In this document: piece by piece, positions 20,005-29,985 of the stretch | Layout: each line of letters begins with the position of its first letter | Numbering within the stretch: the first letter of the stretch is position 1 | NCBI GenBank assembly: GCA_023091665.1 | Contig: JALJCQ010000030.1 | Coordinates: 2,668,501 to 2,732,500 of the forward strand | DNA length: 64,000 bases | Direction: 5' to 3' | DNA from: Pythium myriotylum | Lineage: Eukaryota; Oomycota; Peronosporomycetes; Pythiales; Pythiaceae | The notes under the pieces: model-generated | What the model was told of the DNA's origin: nothing | What the model saw: the letters and a program-made list of their open reading frames with translations, nothing else | The model's database searches: none | Made by a program: the position numbers and the translations under genes

Positions 20005-22200
20005 ATGGCCAAGCCCCTGCGCGAGTCGACGCGTCTGCTCTACGGCACCGACAGCCGCCAGGCGCGGCGCTCGAGCGCTCCGCCCGCGGCTCGCCCCGCG
20101 TCGCGCCGGTGGGTCGGCGTCGTGGCCGCGGTGCTCTGCACCGGCGCGCTCGTGAGCAAGGAGTGGCACGCGCCGCGTCCGGCGCCCGTCGTCAAGAACG
20201 CGCAGGTCAGCTTCAGCAAGCAGAGCGACGTCCAGCCGCCCGCGGAGGACCCGTACAAGGCCTTCTACGACTCGCTCAACTCGTTCATCAACGCGAGCGC
20301 CGACCCGTGCGACGACTTCTACGAGTACGCGTGCGGCAACTGGCTCGCCACGCACGAGTTGCCGTCGGACGGCGCGTCGATCGACGCATCGTTCTACGCC
20401 GTCTCGCAGGACAACAAAAAGATCATCCAGGCCATCTTCGACTCGAAGCCGCCTGTGATTAGCGAGTTCTACGAGGCGTGCGTGAACACGACCGCCGAAG
20501 TGGACAAAGACGGAGTCGCGTTCGTCGCCGATGTCATTCGCCGTATTCATGCGCAAAAGACCACGTTCGAACTGCTCTCGCTCGCCGGTGAGCTCGACCA
20601 GGAACTCGGCGTCAGCTCATTCTTCGACCTTGGTGTCCAGGCAGACCCCGCTCACCCTGATACGAACGTTCTCACGCTTGCTCAGGGTGGGCTGACGCTA
20701 CCGTCTCGAGAGTACTACCTTGAAGCGGAGAAGCTGGAAAAGTACTCATCCCTCTACCTCAAGTACGTCGAGGATCTCTTCTCAGTTGGCGACCTCGATA
20801 GCCACAACACGAGCCAGTACGCGGGCAACGTCCTTCAGACTGAGACTGCCTTTGCCAAGGTGTCCATCTCGAATGCCGAGCTGCGCAACCCATGGACAAC
20901 CAACACACCCTACACGCTTGATCAAATTCATCATCAGTTCCCGTACCTCTGGGCTTACTTGAGCGGTATCAGCAAGCAGGAGCCAATCCCCGATGTCCCT
21001 GCTATCGTTGCGACTCCACACTACTTCGAAGCGCAGAACGCATTGCTCAGCAGCATCAAGCTGGACTCATTGAAGAACTACTTGAGCTTCCATGTCGTGG
21101 ACGTTTTCAGTGATGTGCTCGGAGAACAGTTCCGACGCGCAAGCCACGAGTTCCACGGTGCGGTTCGTGGAGCAGGGACTCTTGCACCACGCGCCAAGTA
21201 CTGCGTTGACACGACCACCACTTACCTTGGGGCCCAGATCGGCGAGTACTATATGCTCAACGTGTTTGGCCCCGAGGCCAAGGCTTCAGCTCAGCAGCTC
21301 GTCGACCAGATCGAAGACTCGATGTCACGTTTGCTCTCTCAGGAGGATTGGCTCGACGAGGCCACTCTCGCCGCTGCCCGTGAGAAGCTCCAACAAGTCC
21401 GGAACTATATTGGTGGACCGGACTCTGTCTCGAAGCTGCCTTTCGCCATCAAGAACGACAAGTTCTTCGAGAATGTGCTCTTGTTGAAGCAGCTCGCGGC
21501 TGGGTCGACGATCAGCGGTATTGGTCAGCCAGTAGACCGCCAAAGCTGGGATATGTTCGCCTCGACGGTCAACGCTTACTACGATCCGAGTGCTAACAAG
21601 ATGGTCTTCCCGGCAGCGATTCTTCAGCCACCCTTTTACAGTGCCAAGTCGTATCCACCAGCAGCCAACTATGCTCGTATTGGTATGGTTATGGGACACG
21701 AGTTGTCCCACGGATTCGATGACCAGGGACGCAACTATGATGCGAAGGGAACACTCCGCAAGTGGTGGTCCCCGAGTGTGTCTGCTGAGTTCGATAAGCG
21801 TGCTCAGTGCCTTGCATCCCAGTACTCATCCTTCCCAGTGGTCGCGGAGGGCCAGGTCCTGGGTAACTTGAACGGCAACCTCACGCTGGGCGAGAACATC
21901 GCCGACAACGGTGGCCTCCACCTCTCATACCAGGCGTACCAGGTGTTCAAGAACGCCACCGGCTTCGTCACGGGCAAGACCCAACAGGAGGATGATCGCA
22001 CGTTCTTCTTGTCGTTCGCTCAGCAGTGGTGCGAGAAGCGTTCTATTGGCTACAGCGAAGTGCTGCGCCAAACGGACCCGCACTCGCCTGGTCACTGGCG
22101 CGTGAATGGCCCTGCCATTAACTTCGCCAAGTTCGCAGAGGCGTTTCAGTGCCCTGTCGGCTCCCGCATGAACCCAGCCGAGCGCTGTGTCATCTGGTAG
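20005..22200 (+). CDS. M13-family zinc metallopeptidase (neprilysin/endothelin-converting-enzyme type)
   Basis: 731 aa, single exon, from the ATG at 20005. The frame is open upstream, but the sequence from there fits a type II membrane protein: a short basic cytosolic part, then one hydrophobic segment (WVGVVAAVLCTGALV). The ectodomain begins with DPCDDFYEYACGNWL, typical of M13. The zinc site HELSH is at residues 565-569, with GENIADNGG (third ligand Glu about residue 630) downstream. The C-terminal CVIW matches the conserved CxxW end of M13 enzymes. It should cleave peptides outside the cell or in the secretory pathway; the substrate is unknown. Confidence 0.9.
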   Translation: MAKPLRESTRLLYGTDSRQARRSSAPPAARPASRRWVGVVAAVLCTGALVSKEWHAPRPAPVVKNAQVSFSKQSDVQPPAEDPYKAFYDSLNSFINASADPCDDFYEYACGNWLATHELPSDGASIDASFYAVSQDNKKIIQAIFDSKPPVISEFYEACVNTTAEVDKDGVAFVADVIRRIHAQKTTFELLSLAGELDQELGVSSFFDLGVQADPAHPDTNVLTLAQGGLTLPSREYYLEAEKLEKYSSLYLKYVEDLFSVGDLDSHNTSQYAGNVLQTETAFAKVSISNAELRNPWTTNTPYTLDQIHHQFPYLWAYLSGISKQEPIPDVPAIVATPHYFEAQNALLSSIKLDSLKNYLSFHVVDVFSDVLGEQFRRASHEFHGAVRGAGTLAPRAKYCVDTTTTYLGAQIGEYYMLNVFGPEAKASAQQLVDQIEDSMSRLLSQEDWLDEATLAAAREKLQQVRNYIGGPDSVSKLPFAIKNDKFFENVLLLKQLAAGSTISGIGQPVDRQSWDMFASTVNAYYDPSANKMVFPAAILQPPFYSAKSYPPAANYARIGMVMGHELSHGFDDQGRNYDAKGTLRKWWSPSVSAEFDKRAQCLASQYSSFPVVAEGQVLGNLNGNLTLGENIADNGGLHLSYQAYQVFKNATGFVTGKTQQEDDRTFFLSFAQQWCEKRSIGYSEVLRQTDPHSPGHWRVNGPAINFAKFAEAFQCPVGSRMNPAERCVIW

Positions 22201-23200
22201 GGCTGTGCAAATCTCGTTTCCTTGAGGAAGAGGATGAGAGCAGAAACATCACTTTAGTGAGGATGAGTGAACAAAGATCGGAGGCAAGTACTCCGTAGCA
22301 GCTGTGTGGGGTACGTCCCGCCTTCAAGCCATAGGAATGCTGAGTGTCGTCTTCGTGGACATACCGTAGTCAATATGAGTCCCGATTCTCACAGCAGTGA
22401 TGCCTCATCATCGAGTTTCATGTGCCCAGCCTGCGTCTAGAGCGTCACGTCCTTGTACTTCGTCGTGACGTCTGGCTTCGCATCAAGAGATTGTTCATGA
22501 GTCTGGAAGGCTAAGTCTCCACTGGAGTGAACCCACCGGGTTCCCATGACGTTAAACAGATCGAGCTTCAAGATCCTACGAGAGGGTAACACGGCGGCGA
22601 GTAGAGGCTCTGATCCAGTTGAGTCAGAAACGTCCTGACGTCCGTGGGATTTGTTGGGCGTCGATGGCAGCCACCACCGTGTCGCAAGGCGCTGTGTGTC
22701 GCAGCGAAGGCAAGAGAAGAGGGTAACGGTGGAACGACAGCGGCACAGGGAAACCCATCTCTTCTCTCAACAAGTCGGCTCTGCCAGTCGGCGCTTCGAA
22801 CTCGAGCCATTCAAAACTCAAGAACAAGCGAATCTCGAAGCTCCGTGCGACATGCCACTGATTAAAAGCGTCCGGTTTCTGTACCGACCACATGGCTTGA
22901 CCGATGGGTTCATTATTAATCAGCTCGACGACATTCAATATGTGAGTCAAGCAGGCTCGGTCTGGAAAGAACGGGGAACTGTGACTAGAGCGAACATACA
23001 ATACGGCCCAGACTCTCTGGGAGTCGCTGTGGAAAGTGCGGTCCGGACCGACAGGGTACACACGGTACTTCTCGTTGACACGGTGCTTCTCCAGCTTCCT
23101 GCGTCAGCGACCACGGGTGAGTCACAATCCAATTGGCGAGCACACGGGCACAGCTTTCCAAGAGGACCGTACACGCAGCAGAGTCTCAGTCGAAGACTCA
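22201..23200. other. Intergenic, 1 kb
   Basis: Between the M13 peptidase stop and the calcium pump start. Overlapping open frames exist on both strands at 22620-23260, but none has a recognisable domain. The stretch presumably holds the calcium pump promoter and 5' UTR. Confidence 0.5.
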
Positions 23201-26200
23201 ATGACCTTTCGGTTGGTGACAGGCGACTTGGTGCGCCTCGTGGAGACGCCTCATGAACGCCAGGCAGCTGAGCTTGCGCGCCTCGGCGGTGTCTCGGGCG
23301 TGGCTGATATGCTCGGGGTTGATATCCGTCAAGGCCTCGATAGCAACAACTCAGCCGATCTGAAGAACCGCGAAGACTTCTTCGGACGCAACTATGTGGA
23401 GCCCCCGAAGCCCAAGGGCATCTTGGAGCTCATGTGGGAGGCAGCCCAAGACATTACGATCATCGCTCTCGCCATCGCCGGCGCTATCTCGATCGTGCTG
23501 ACGTCAACCGTCGGTGACCACAAAGACACGGGTTGGATCGAAGGCGCCTGCATCATCTTTGCCGTGTTCATCGTCACGGTTGTCGCAGCCGTGAACGACT
23601 ATCAAAAAGAGAAACAGTTTCGCGCACTCAACAGCATTAAGGACGACGAAACCATCAAAGTGATCCGAAACGGTGTCCCGGCCGAGGTCAGCAAGTTTAA
23701 CCTGCTCGTCGGCGACATTGTTCGCGTGGATCTTGGCGATATTATTCCGGCGGACGGCATCGTCTTTGATCAGAAGGAACTGAAGCTCGACGAGAGTGCG
23801 ATGACGGGTGAGACCGATCTGCTTGTGAAGAACGCTGAGAACCCGTTCCTTCTTTCTGGTACAAAAGTAATGGAAGGACTCGGGAAGATGTTGGTCGTCG
23901 CGGTTGGCGAAAATTCGCAAGCTGGTATTATCAAGAAATTGATCAACGGCAAGGGCGGCGAGAAGAAAAAAGCTGATACCCCTGCACCGGACGCTGAAGA
24001 CGCGTACGTGGAGATTCAGACTCCGAAGCCCCACGCTGAGGAGGAAGAGAATGATAGTGACGATGGAGACGAGGATGCTGGCTCTCCACTCGAGGGTAAG
24101 CTGTACCGCCTCACGATTCTCATCGGCAAGATCGGCACCGTGACATCCTTGATTGTGTTCCTTGGCATGAGCATTCGCTACTCGATCTCTCACTTCGGAA
24201 CTCGCGACCAGCCGTGGAGCAGCGATGTCGTCTCGCAGTACCTCGACTTCTTCATCGTCGGCATCACGGTGTTGGTCGTTTCCATTCCTGAAGGCCTGCC
24301 GCTCGCGGTCACAATCGCGCTTGCCTACTCTGTCAAGAAGATGCTTGCAGACAACAACCTCGTACGCCACCTCGACGCCTGCGAGACAATGGGTAGCGCC
24401 ACGACAGTGTGTTCCGACAAGACCGGCACGCTTACGACCAACCGCATGACGGTGATGCAGCTTTGGATCGGCGATGTTGAGTTCTCTAACGCCGCCTCAA
24501 CTGCTTCAGCGCTGTCTTCAGCGTCGAAAGAGGCCTTCCTCCATGGTGTCTGCATCAACTCGACGGCTGAGATCTTGCCACCGAAGGTAGAGGGCGGCCA
24601 ACCTGAACACACAGGCAACAAAACGGAGTGTGCGCTGCTCCAGTTTGCTCGTGACTGCGGTGTCGAGTACCCGTCTGTTCGTGAATCTGCCGACATCGCA
24701 CACATGCTTACGTTTAACAGCGCGAAGAAGCGTATGTCTGTGGTGGTGAAGACCTCCGAGACGTCTTGCCGGATCTACACCAAGGGCGCCACCGAAGTTG
24801 TTCTAGAGCTGTGCAACCGTGTGCTCCATGTAGATGGGTCCACCACTGAACTAGCCGCGCCCCGTCGTGCAGTCATTGGCACGAACGTCATCGAGAAGTA
24901 CGCGTCCCAGGGCTACCGCACGTTGTGTCTAGCGTATCGCGATGTGGAAGTGCCTGCTGCGGAGATCAGATCATGGGGGGATGAAGACCTTGAGAAGGAC
25001 TTGACGTGTGCTGCTATCGTGGGCATTGAGGATCCTGTGCGCCCTGAAGTGCCCGGGGCCATCGTCGACTGCGAGCGATCAGGCATCACAGTGCGCATGG
25101 TCACCGGCGACAACATCACGACAGCTCGGTCCATCGCACGTAAGTGCGGTATCATCAAGCCAGGCGACGGCTCGCTCGTGATGGAGGGCGTTGAGTTCCG
25201 CTCACGTGTGTTGGACGCCGCGGGAAACCTTATCCAGTCTGAGTTCGACAAGATCTGGCCGATGCTCCGTGTGCTTGCGCGCTCGTCGCCCAAGGACAAG
25301 TACACGCTCGTGACGGGTCTGATGCAGACCAACCTCGCGCCGCATGGTCCCCAGGTCGTGGCGGTCACGGGTGATGGAACGAATGACGCGCCAGCTCTCA
25401 AGAAGGCAAACGTCGGTTTCGCCATGGGGATCTGCGGCACGTCGGTGGCCAAGGATGCGTCCGACATTATTCTTATGGATGACAACTTCAGCTCGATCGT
25501 CAACGCCATCAAGTGGGGACGTAACGTCTACGACTCAATCGCAAAGTTCCTCCAGTTCCAGCTCACGGTCAATGTCGTGGCCATCACGCTCGCTGTGCTT
25601 GGTGCCATTATCATGGAGCAGTCGCCCCTCAGCGCCATCCAGCTTCTATGGGTCAACCTTATCATGGACTCGTTCGCATCGCTGGCGCTGGCCACCGAGG
25701 AGCCCACGCGCGAACTGCTCGAGCGCAAGCCTTACCCTAAGACGCAGCCGCTCATCTCCAAGAAGATGGCTAAGCATATCCTAGGCCAATCGGTTCTTCA
25801 GCTTGCGATTCTCATCCCGCTCGTGTGGGCTGGCGACGACTTCTTCAACATCAAGTCGGGCCGTTTTACTGATATGACAGAAGAAGAACAGAAGAAGAAG
25901 GATCCGACGGTGCATATGACAATCGTCTTCAACACTTTCGTGTGGCTCCAGCTCTTCAACGAGCTCAACGCTCGCAAAATTCACGACGAGATCAACATCT
26001 TCTCCGGCATCACCAAGAACTCAACCTACATCTACGTCTGCACGTTCCAGATCTTCATGCAGTTCGTTCTCGTCCAGTGGAGTGGCCGTGTCTTCAACTG
26101 CGAGCCGCTTACTGTTACACAGTGGTTCGTCTGTATTGGACTCGGGTCGCTGTCGCTACCGTGGGGTCTACTCTTGCGGATGGTATCGAGCAAGAACCTA

Positions 26201-26383
26201 CCCAACTGGATGGTCTTTGGCCGTGACAGCGACGACGCGGAGGTGCGACAGGCCGTTTCGGGCCGTGGCCAAGAGCTCTGGATGAGAGGCTTCATGCTGC
26301 TGCGCGCCCAGTTCCGTGTCATTAAAGCTTTCAAGAAGGCACTGCAGTCGCGTTTGTTGCTCAAGAACGGGAGCACAAATTAA
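23201..26383 (+). CDS. Plasma-membrane-type Ca2+-ATPase (P-type IIB)
   Basis: 1060 aa, single exon. The ATG at 23201 is chosen because the family N terminus begins just after it; upstream in-frame sequence is not pump-like. Seen: the membrane helix motif PEGLPLAV, the phosphorylation site CSDKTGTLTTN (Asp about residue 406), KGA(T/S)E in the nucleotide domain, TGDGTNDAPALKKANVGFAMG (hinge, about residue 725), and the C-terminal helices. An acidic insert lies near 23970-24080. PMCA-type pumps export calcium from the cytosol. The C-terminal tail after the last helix is short and basic and could be an autoinhibitory or calmodulin-binding region (inference). Confidence 0.92.
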   Translation: MTFRLVTGDLVRLVETPHERQAAELARLGGVSGVADMLGVDIRQGLDSNNSADLKNREDFFGRNYVEPPKPKGILELMWEAAQDITIIALAIAGAISIVLTSTVGDHKDTGWIEGACIIFAVFIVTVVAAVNDYQKEKQFRALNSIKDDETIKVIRNGVPAEVSKFNLLVGDIVRVDLGDIIPADGIVFDQKELKLDESAMTGETDLLVKNAENPFLLSGTKVMEGLGKMLVVAVGENSQAGIIKKLINGKGGEKKKADTPAPDAEDAYVEIQTPKPHAEEEENDSDDGDEDAGSPLEGKLYRLTILIGKIGTVTSLIVFLGMSIRYSISHFGTRDQPWSSDVVSQYLDFFIVGITVLVVSIPEGLPLAVTIALAYSVKKMLADNNLVRHLDACETMGSATTVCSDKTGTLTTNRMTVMQLWIGDVEFSNAASTASALSSASKEAFLHGVCINSTAEILPPKVEGGQPEHTGNKTECALLQFARDCGVEYPSVRESADIAHMLTFNSAKKRMSVVVKTSETSCRIYTKGATEVVLELCNRVLHVDGSTTELAAPRRAVIGTNVIEKYASQGYRTLCLAYRDVEVPAAEIRSWGDEDLEKDLTCAAIVGIEDPVRPEVPGAIVDCERSGITVRMVTGDNITTARSIARKCGIIKPGDGSLVMEGVEFRSRVLDAAGNLIQSEFDKIWPMLRVLARSSPKDKYTLVTGLMQTNLAPHGPQVVAVTGDGTNDAPALKKANVGFAMGICGTSVAKDASDIILMDDNFSSIVNAIKWGRNVYDSIAKFLQFQLTVNVVAITLAVLGAIIMEQSPLSAIQLLWVNLIMDSFASLALATEEPTRELLERKPYPKTQPLISKKMAKHILGQSVLQLAILIPLVWAGDDFFNIKSGRFTDMTEEEQKKKDPTVHMTIVFNTFVWLQLFNELNARKIHDEINIFSGITKNSTYIYVCTFQIFMQFVLVQWSGRVFNCEPLTVTQWFVCIGLGSLSLPWGLLLRMVSSKNLPNWMVFGRDSDDAEVRQAVSGRGQELWMRGFMLLRAQFRVIKAFKKALQSRLLLKNGSTN

Positions 26384-26456
26384 GTCTAGTGTAACTTGAA
26401 GGAGGAGAATATTGTTGCCAATCGTGTGGTTCTTCATTGCATTCTCTTCATGATTT

Positions 26457-26498
<42 letters not shown>

Positions 26499-26772
26499 GG
26501 TAGCACTTGGAGAGAACTGCGTGTATTTATTACTACGTAGTAACGAGTAGCGAAGTATTCCGGGTAGCCTGGACCATCTTGATCAATGTTGTGCAGAGAC
26601 CACTGAGCTCAGGCGACAGAGATCTCGTGACACTGGAATGCGTGACACGGCCTGTCTATTTGCATCCATGGGCTCATCTACAGAAACAACAATTGAAGCC
26701 ATGCCACCACTCTTGAACGCAGCTTATGAATCCTTTGAATCGATTTCAGTCGATCGAGAAGACGCTTAGCGA
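26384..26772. other. Convergent 3' region
   Basis: Between the converging calcium pump and the first AA17 gene. It contains a CT dinucleotide repeat and otherwise nothing recognised. Confidence 0.5.
26460..26497 (+). repeat. (CT)n microsatellite
   Basis: About 18 CT repeats, 80 bases downstream of the calcium pump stop codon. Same dinucleotide class as the GA tracts upstream of the AA17 A genes. Confidence 0.9.
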
Positions 26773-27633
26773 TCAGGCGAGCTTGCACATGTCTTCAGGG
26801 CAGAACTGCGGACAGTTCCAGTTGCACCACTGCGTGAGACCCTTCTGGTCGGGGTGGGACCCAATGTACACGTACTTGCCCGAACCCGACGGAGGCGCCG
26901 GGGCAGGAGCAGGGGCAGGAGCAGGTTGAGAAGGCTCCGGCTCAGGGACTGGTGCTGGCGCTGGGGAAGCTGGCTTCGGCTTTGGAGCAGGCTTTGGTTT
27001 CGGCGCAGGAGCAGGAGCTGGAGCAGGTGCTGGAGCAGGAGCTGGCTCCAGGTTGCTGTCCCCGTCGCCATTGCCGCCTCCTGCACCGTCTACCTTAACA
27101 TCAGCGCAGTTGTTGTAGTGCTCGTAAGGCGTGATGTGCCTGGCCTCCCACGAGAACAACAGTACGCAGTGGCCGTTGTCGCAGGGGAGCTTGGACGCGT
27201 CACTCGGCACGTCGATGGTCATCTCGGCCGGGATGGGCTGGTCGCCCTTATTACCTGGACCCGGGTGCAGCGAGCGCATGCAGTCATTCATTTGACCCAC
27301 TTGGAGCTTTTTGTTGCTGTCACGAGGATCGACGAGGAAGACGGTGCAGGGTCCGATGTGGTTGGCGCCATCATTCGCGCGCATCTTGATCTTGCTCTTT
27401 CCCGTGGCGAGAGTCTTCAGGTCCTTGTCCTGGGTGAAGCCGAGGCAGTCGCCCCCCTTACCGTTGGTGTAGGCGGCGCGCATTGGGATGGGGTGGCCAA
27501 ACGTGCTATCGATAGCGAGCTTCATGGTGGTGATGGCACGCGGCGACGGGTCGACCATGCCTCCGTGGGCGTTCACACCTGTAGACGCGAGGAGGAGTAG
27601 AGCCGGAAGCGCTGTGAGAGCGTGGAGTTTCAT
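26773..27633 (-). CDS. AA17 lytic polysaccharide monooxygenase with C-terminal module (LPMO-1)
   Basis: 286 aa, no introns. A signal peptide (about residues 1-22, ending GVNA) is followed directly by HGGMVDPSPRA, so cleavage gives the N-terminal His required for the LPMO copper brace. The catalytic domain runs to about residue 190 and contains ANDGANHIGPC, whose His is the best candidate for the second copper ligand. A linker of Pro/Ala/Lys repeats (about 80 residues, with PKPKPAPKPKP) leads to a C-terminal module with WCNWNCPQFCPEDMC. AA17 enzymes are established as oomycete copper enzymes cleaving pectin. This copy is the only minus-strand member and the most divergent. A strong Inr-type match lies just upstream of its ATG. 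Confidence 0.88.
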   Translation of the reverse strand: MKLHALTALPALLLLASTGVNAHGGMVDPSPRAITTMKLAIDSTFGHPIPMRAAYTNGKGGDCLGFTQDKDLKTLATGKSKIKMRANDGANHIGPCTVFLVDPRDSNKKLQVGQMNDCMRSLHPGPGNKGDQPIPAEMTIDVPSDASKLPCDNGHCVLLFSWEARHITPYEHYNNCADVKVDGAGGGNGDGDSNLEPAPAPAPAPAPAPAPKPKPAPKPKPASPAPAPVPEPEPSQPAPAPAPAPAPPSGSGKYVYIGSHPDQKGLTQWCNWNCPQFCPEDMCKLA

Positions 27634-27657
27634 GTTTTGAAGTGAACTCTCGGATGC

Positions 27658-27673
27658 AAAATGTGGAATGAGG
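27658..27673 (-). promoter_or_regulatory. Oomycete Inr-type core promoter element of LPMO-1
   Basis: Read on the minus strand this is CCTCATTCCACATTTT, which matches GCTCATTYYNCAWTTT at every position but the first. It sits 25-40 bases upstream of the LPMO-1 ATG, a usual position for oomycete transcription starts. Confidence 0.7.
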
Positions 27674-28465
27674 GAGAGATCACGAAGTCTGGGACACCTG
27701 GACGGCTCAGGCGGATGTCCTGGCGAAGCTGTCCATTTGGCGTCCGGCCCATCTGGTCCTGTGGAAGTTTGGTGCGAATGTTGCGTCTCAGTTCCTTGGT
27801 GCCAACCCTCTACGCCGAGCGAACTGAACCGACAAGAAAACTTCGGCGAAGTGTCACGTCAAGCAATCGACTGCTATTACACCGGCTCGCGCTACCACTC
27901 TCACCCGTACTTTGTATGGATCCGAGTGTTCAACGTCAATAATTCTGCGTCTCCAGGAGGCCATTGGGACGGTAGTCAGTACTACAGTTTATTAGTCCGA
28001 TCCTGCCGATCAGCAACTGTTACGGTCTGATCCATTGCCTCAAACGGATGACTTCGCCATCGAACGAAGGGATTCCCATTGAAATGGTACGTGGACAGGG
28101 CACTAGATCTCGGCAACGTCCAAAGGCTGACCTCACTCATGGAGGAGAGCTCATGGACAGCACAGCAACAACTTCAAAACACATCAAAACCTGCACGCAT
28201 CAATGTAGAGATGAGTGACTAGCGACCGCACTCCTCGACAAGCTTGGTCGCCATTCGTAAGAGCGCTTCGTTCGGCCACCTTCTGCCTCGCTGAGTAGAC
28301 AAGCAAAGAAAAAGCATGTTCCGATAGTAGGCACGGTCACGATTGGTCCACTTTTACCCGAGATAGGATGACGCCTCCTTCTTTCATTTCGCACAAAGCG
28401 TTGTTTGATTTTTAAAATCACTCCTGGGACTTGCTGGGTGAGGGCAAATGCTTTTAACATCTGAC
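27674..28465. other. Spacer between LPMO-1 and the tandem array
   Basis: About 790 bases. No gene recognised. The start of unit-like sequence at 28466 marks its right end. Confidence 0.5.
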
Positions 28466-29032
28466 CATCATCCATATCATCCCGGCCTCGTCGGTGTCTG
28501 ATTCCAGTCGGACACTTCGACGCACGCCATGGCAACATCGAACGATTGTCATCGAAAGTGGACTCGAACACGATCATCGTGCGATATGGTTGATCGCCGA
28601 TCCGATAAATGATCGGATCGTTGGTCCGAAAGAGACGCGTGAACTACAGTGATTCAAAGTGAAATCTTGCGCACCATCGTACGCAGCTGGATCGTGCAAA
28701 TCCCTCGTGGATCTCACCATCGGTGGAAGTGGACTCACGCGCTATCGCCCGATGATATGGCTGATCGAATCGTGCGGCCGTGCGCTGTGGACAGACGACA
28801 GAGCGCGGGTCAACCTATCTGGAAACGGACGAGTGAGCTCAGCGCTCCATATCCATACAGGTGTTTATTTAATGCGACGTTCGCACAGCACTGCATCATC
28901 CAGTACTGGTACTGGCGGTCGGGGTCCTCCACCGACCTGTCGCGGGCCCTTCTTACTTCCTGGCGGTCTGGCGAGCAAGTCTACGGTACGGCGTTGTCGC
29001 TGCTCGACTAATCCTTGGCCGAACGACGGTCC

Positions 29033-29035
<3 letters not shown>

Positions 29036-29092
<57 letters not shown>
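29036..29092 (+). repeat. (GA)28 microsatellite upstream of LPMO-A1
   Basis: 57 bases of pure GA, ending about 150 bases before the LPMO-A1 start codon, in the promoter or 5' UTR. The length is identical in units 1-3. Confidence 0.95.
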
Positions 29093-29094
<2 letters not shown>

Positions 29095-29244
29095 GTCGGC
29101 CGAGCGAGTCTCTCGCCGATCTCGTCAGTCAGTTCCACATTCTCCACCACGAACACAACCGTCCACGACTCCCTTCTCCACTCTGCCTCCACTCTCCTCC
29201 TCTCCTCTCCTCCTCTCTCGTCGCAGTCCACCGCAACGCCAACC

Positions 29245-29796
29245 ATGAAGCTCTTCCTCGCTCTCGCTGTCTCCACCATCGGACTCCTCCTCGCTCCGAC
29301 GGACGTCGCCGCCCACGGAGGCATGGTCAGCCCGAAGCCTCGCGCACTCACGACCATGGGCCTGGCCATTGACAGCACCTTCGGCCACCCAGTACCGATG
29401 CGTGCGTCCTACACGAACGGTAAAGGCGGCTACTGCCTCGGCTTCACGCAGGACAAGAACCGCCAGTCCATCCCGACCGGCAAGAGCAAGATCAAGATGC
29501 GCGCCAACGACGGCGCCAACCACATCGGACCTTGCACGGTCTACCTCGTTGACCCGAACAACAGCAAGAGGAAGCTCCAGGTCGGTCAGCGCAACGACTG
29601 CATGCGTTCGCTGCACCCTGGTCCGGGCAACAAGGGCGACAAGCCGATCCCGGCCGAGATGACCATCGACATCCCGTCGGACGCGTCCAAGCTACCTTGC
29701 AACAAGAGCCACTGTGTGCTGCAGTTTGTGTGGAACGCCCAGCATATCACGCCCAACGAACGTTATGACAACTGTGCCGACGTCAAGATCGCATAA
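29245..29796 (+). CDS. AA17 LPMO, short form A1
   Basis: 183 aa, no introns. The signal peptide (residues 1-23, ending DVAA) is followed by HGGMVSPKPRA, so the mature enzyme starts at the copper-binding His. The protein ends at the end of the catalytic domain (NCADVKIA) with no linker or extra module; mature length is about 160 aa. ANDGANHIGPC supplies the likely second copper His. Six Cys are present in the mature part. Compared with the B form it has two N-glycosylation sequons (NNS in the DPNNSKRK segment, NKS in PCNKSHC) that B lacks. The expected role is oxidative cleavage of pectin in the plant wall or middle lamella, known for AA17 but untested here. The protein is identical in all four copies. 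Confidence 0.88.
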   Translation: MKLFLALAVSTIGLLLAPTDVAAHGGMVSPKPRALTTMGLAIDSTFGHPVPMRASYTNGKGGYCLGFTQDKNRQSIPTGKSKIKMRANDGANHIGPCTVYLVDPNNSKRKLQVGQRNDCMRSLHPGPGNKGDKPIPAEMTIDIPSDASKLPCNKSHCVLQFVWNAQHITPNERYDNCADVKIA

Positions 29797-29933
29797 TGGA
29801 TGAAACTTGCATGTGACGCCGTGGGAGTGGCGTGACACCGTAGAGTTAATGAGACCGTGGGACTAGTGTGATGCGACCAACTTGACTCGAGCGCGAAACG
29901 ACGAAGGACGTCACAGCCACTCGACGGTATTCG

Positions 29934-29985
29934 TCTCGGTTCTCTATCTCGGTTCTCTATCTCGGTTCTCTATCTCGGTTCTCTA
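29934..29985 (+). repeat. 13 bp minisatellite, four copies
   Basis: Four perfect copies of TCTCGGTTCTCTA, about 140 bases after the LPMO-A1 stop. The same four copies occur after A2, A3 and A4. Confidence 0.9.

Noticed and set aside
22624..23256. Overlapping open frames on both strands upstream of the calcium pump
   Set aside because: No recognisable domain on either strand; probably promoter and leader of the pump gene.
28659..29372. Open frame of 237 codons with an Arg-Glu run, repeated in each unit
   Set aside because: The Arg-Glu run is the translation of the GA microsatellite and the rest has no domain; it overlaps the signal-peptide start of the LPMO-A gene in another frame.
29934..29985. 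Short repeats considered as a CRISPR array
   Set aside because: The copies are directly adjacent without spacers and the genome is eukaryotic.
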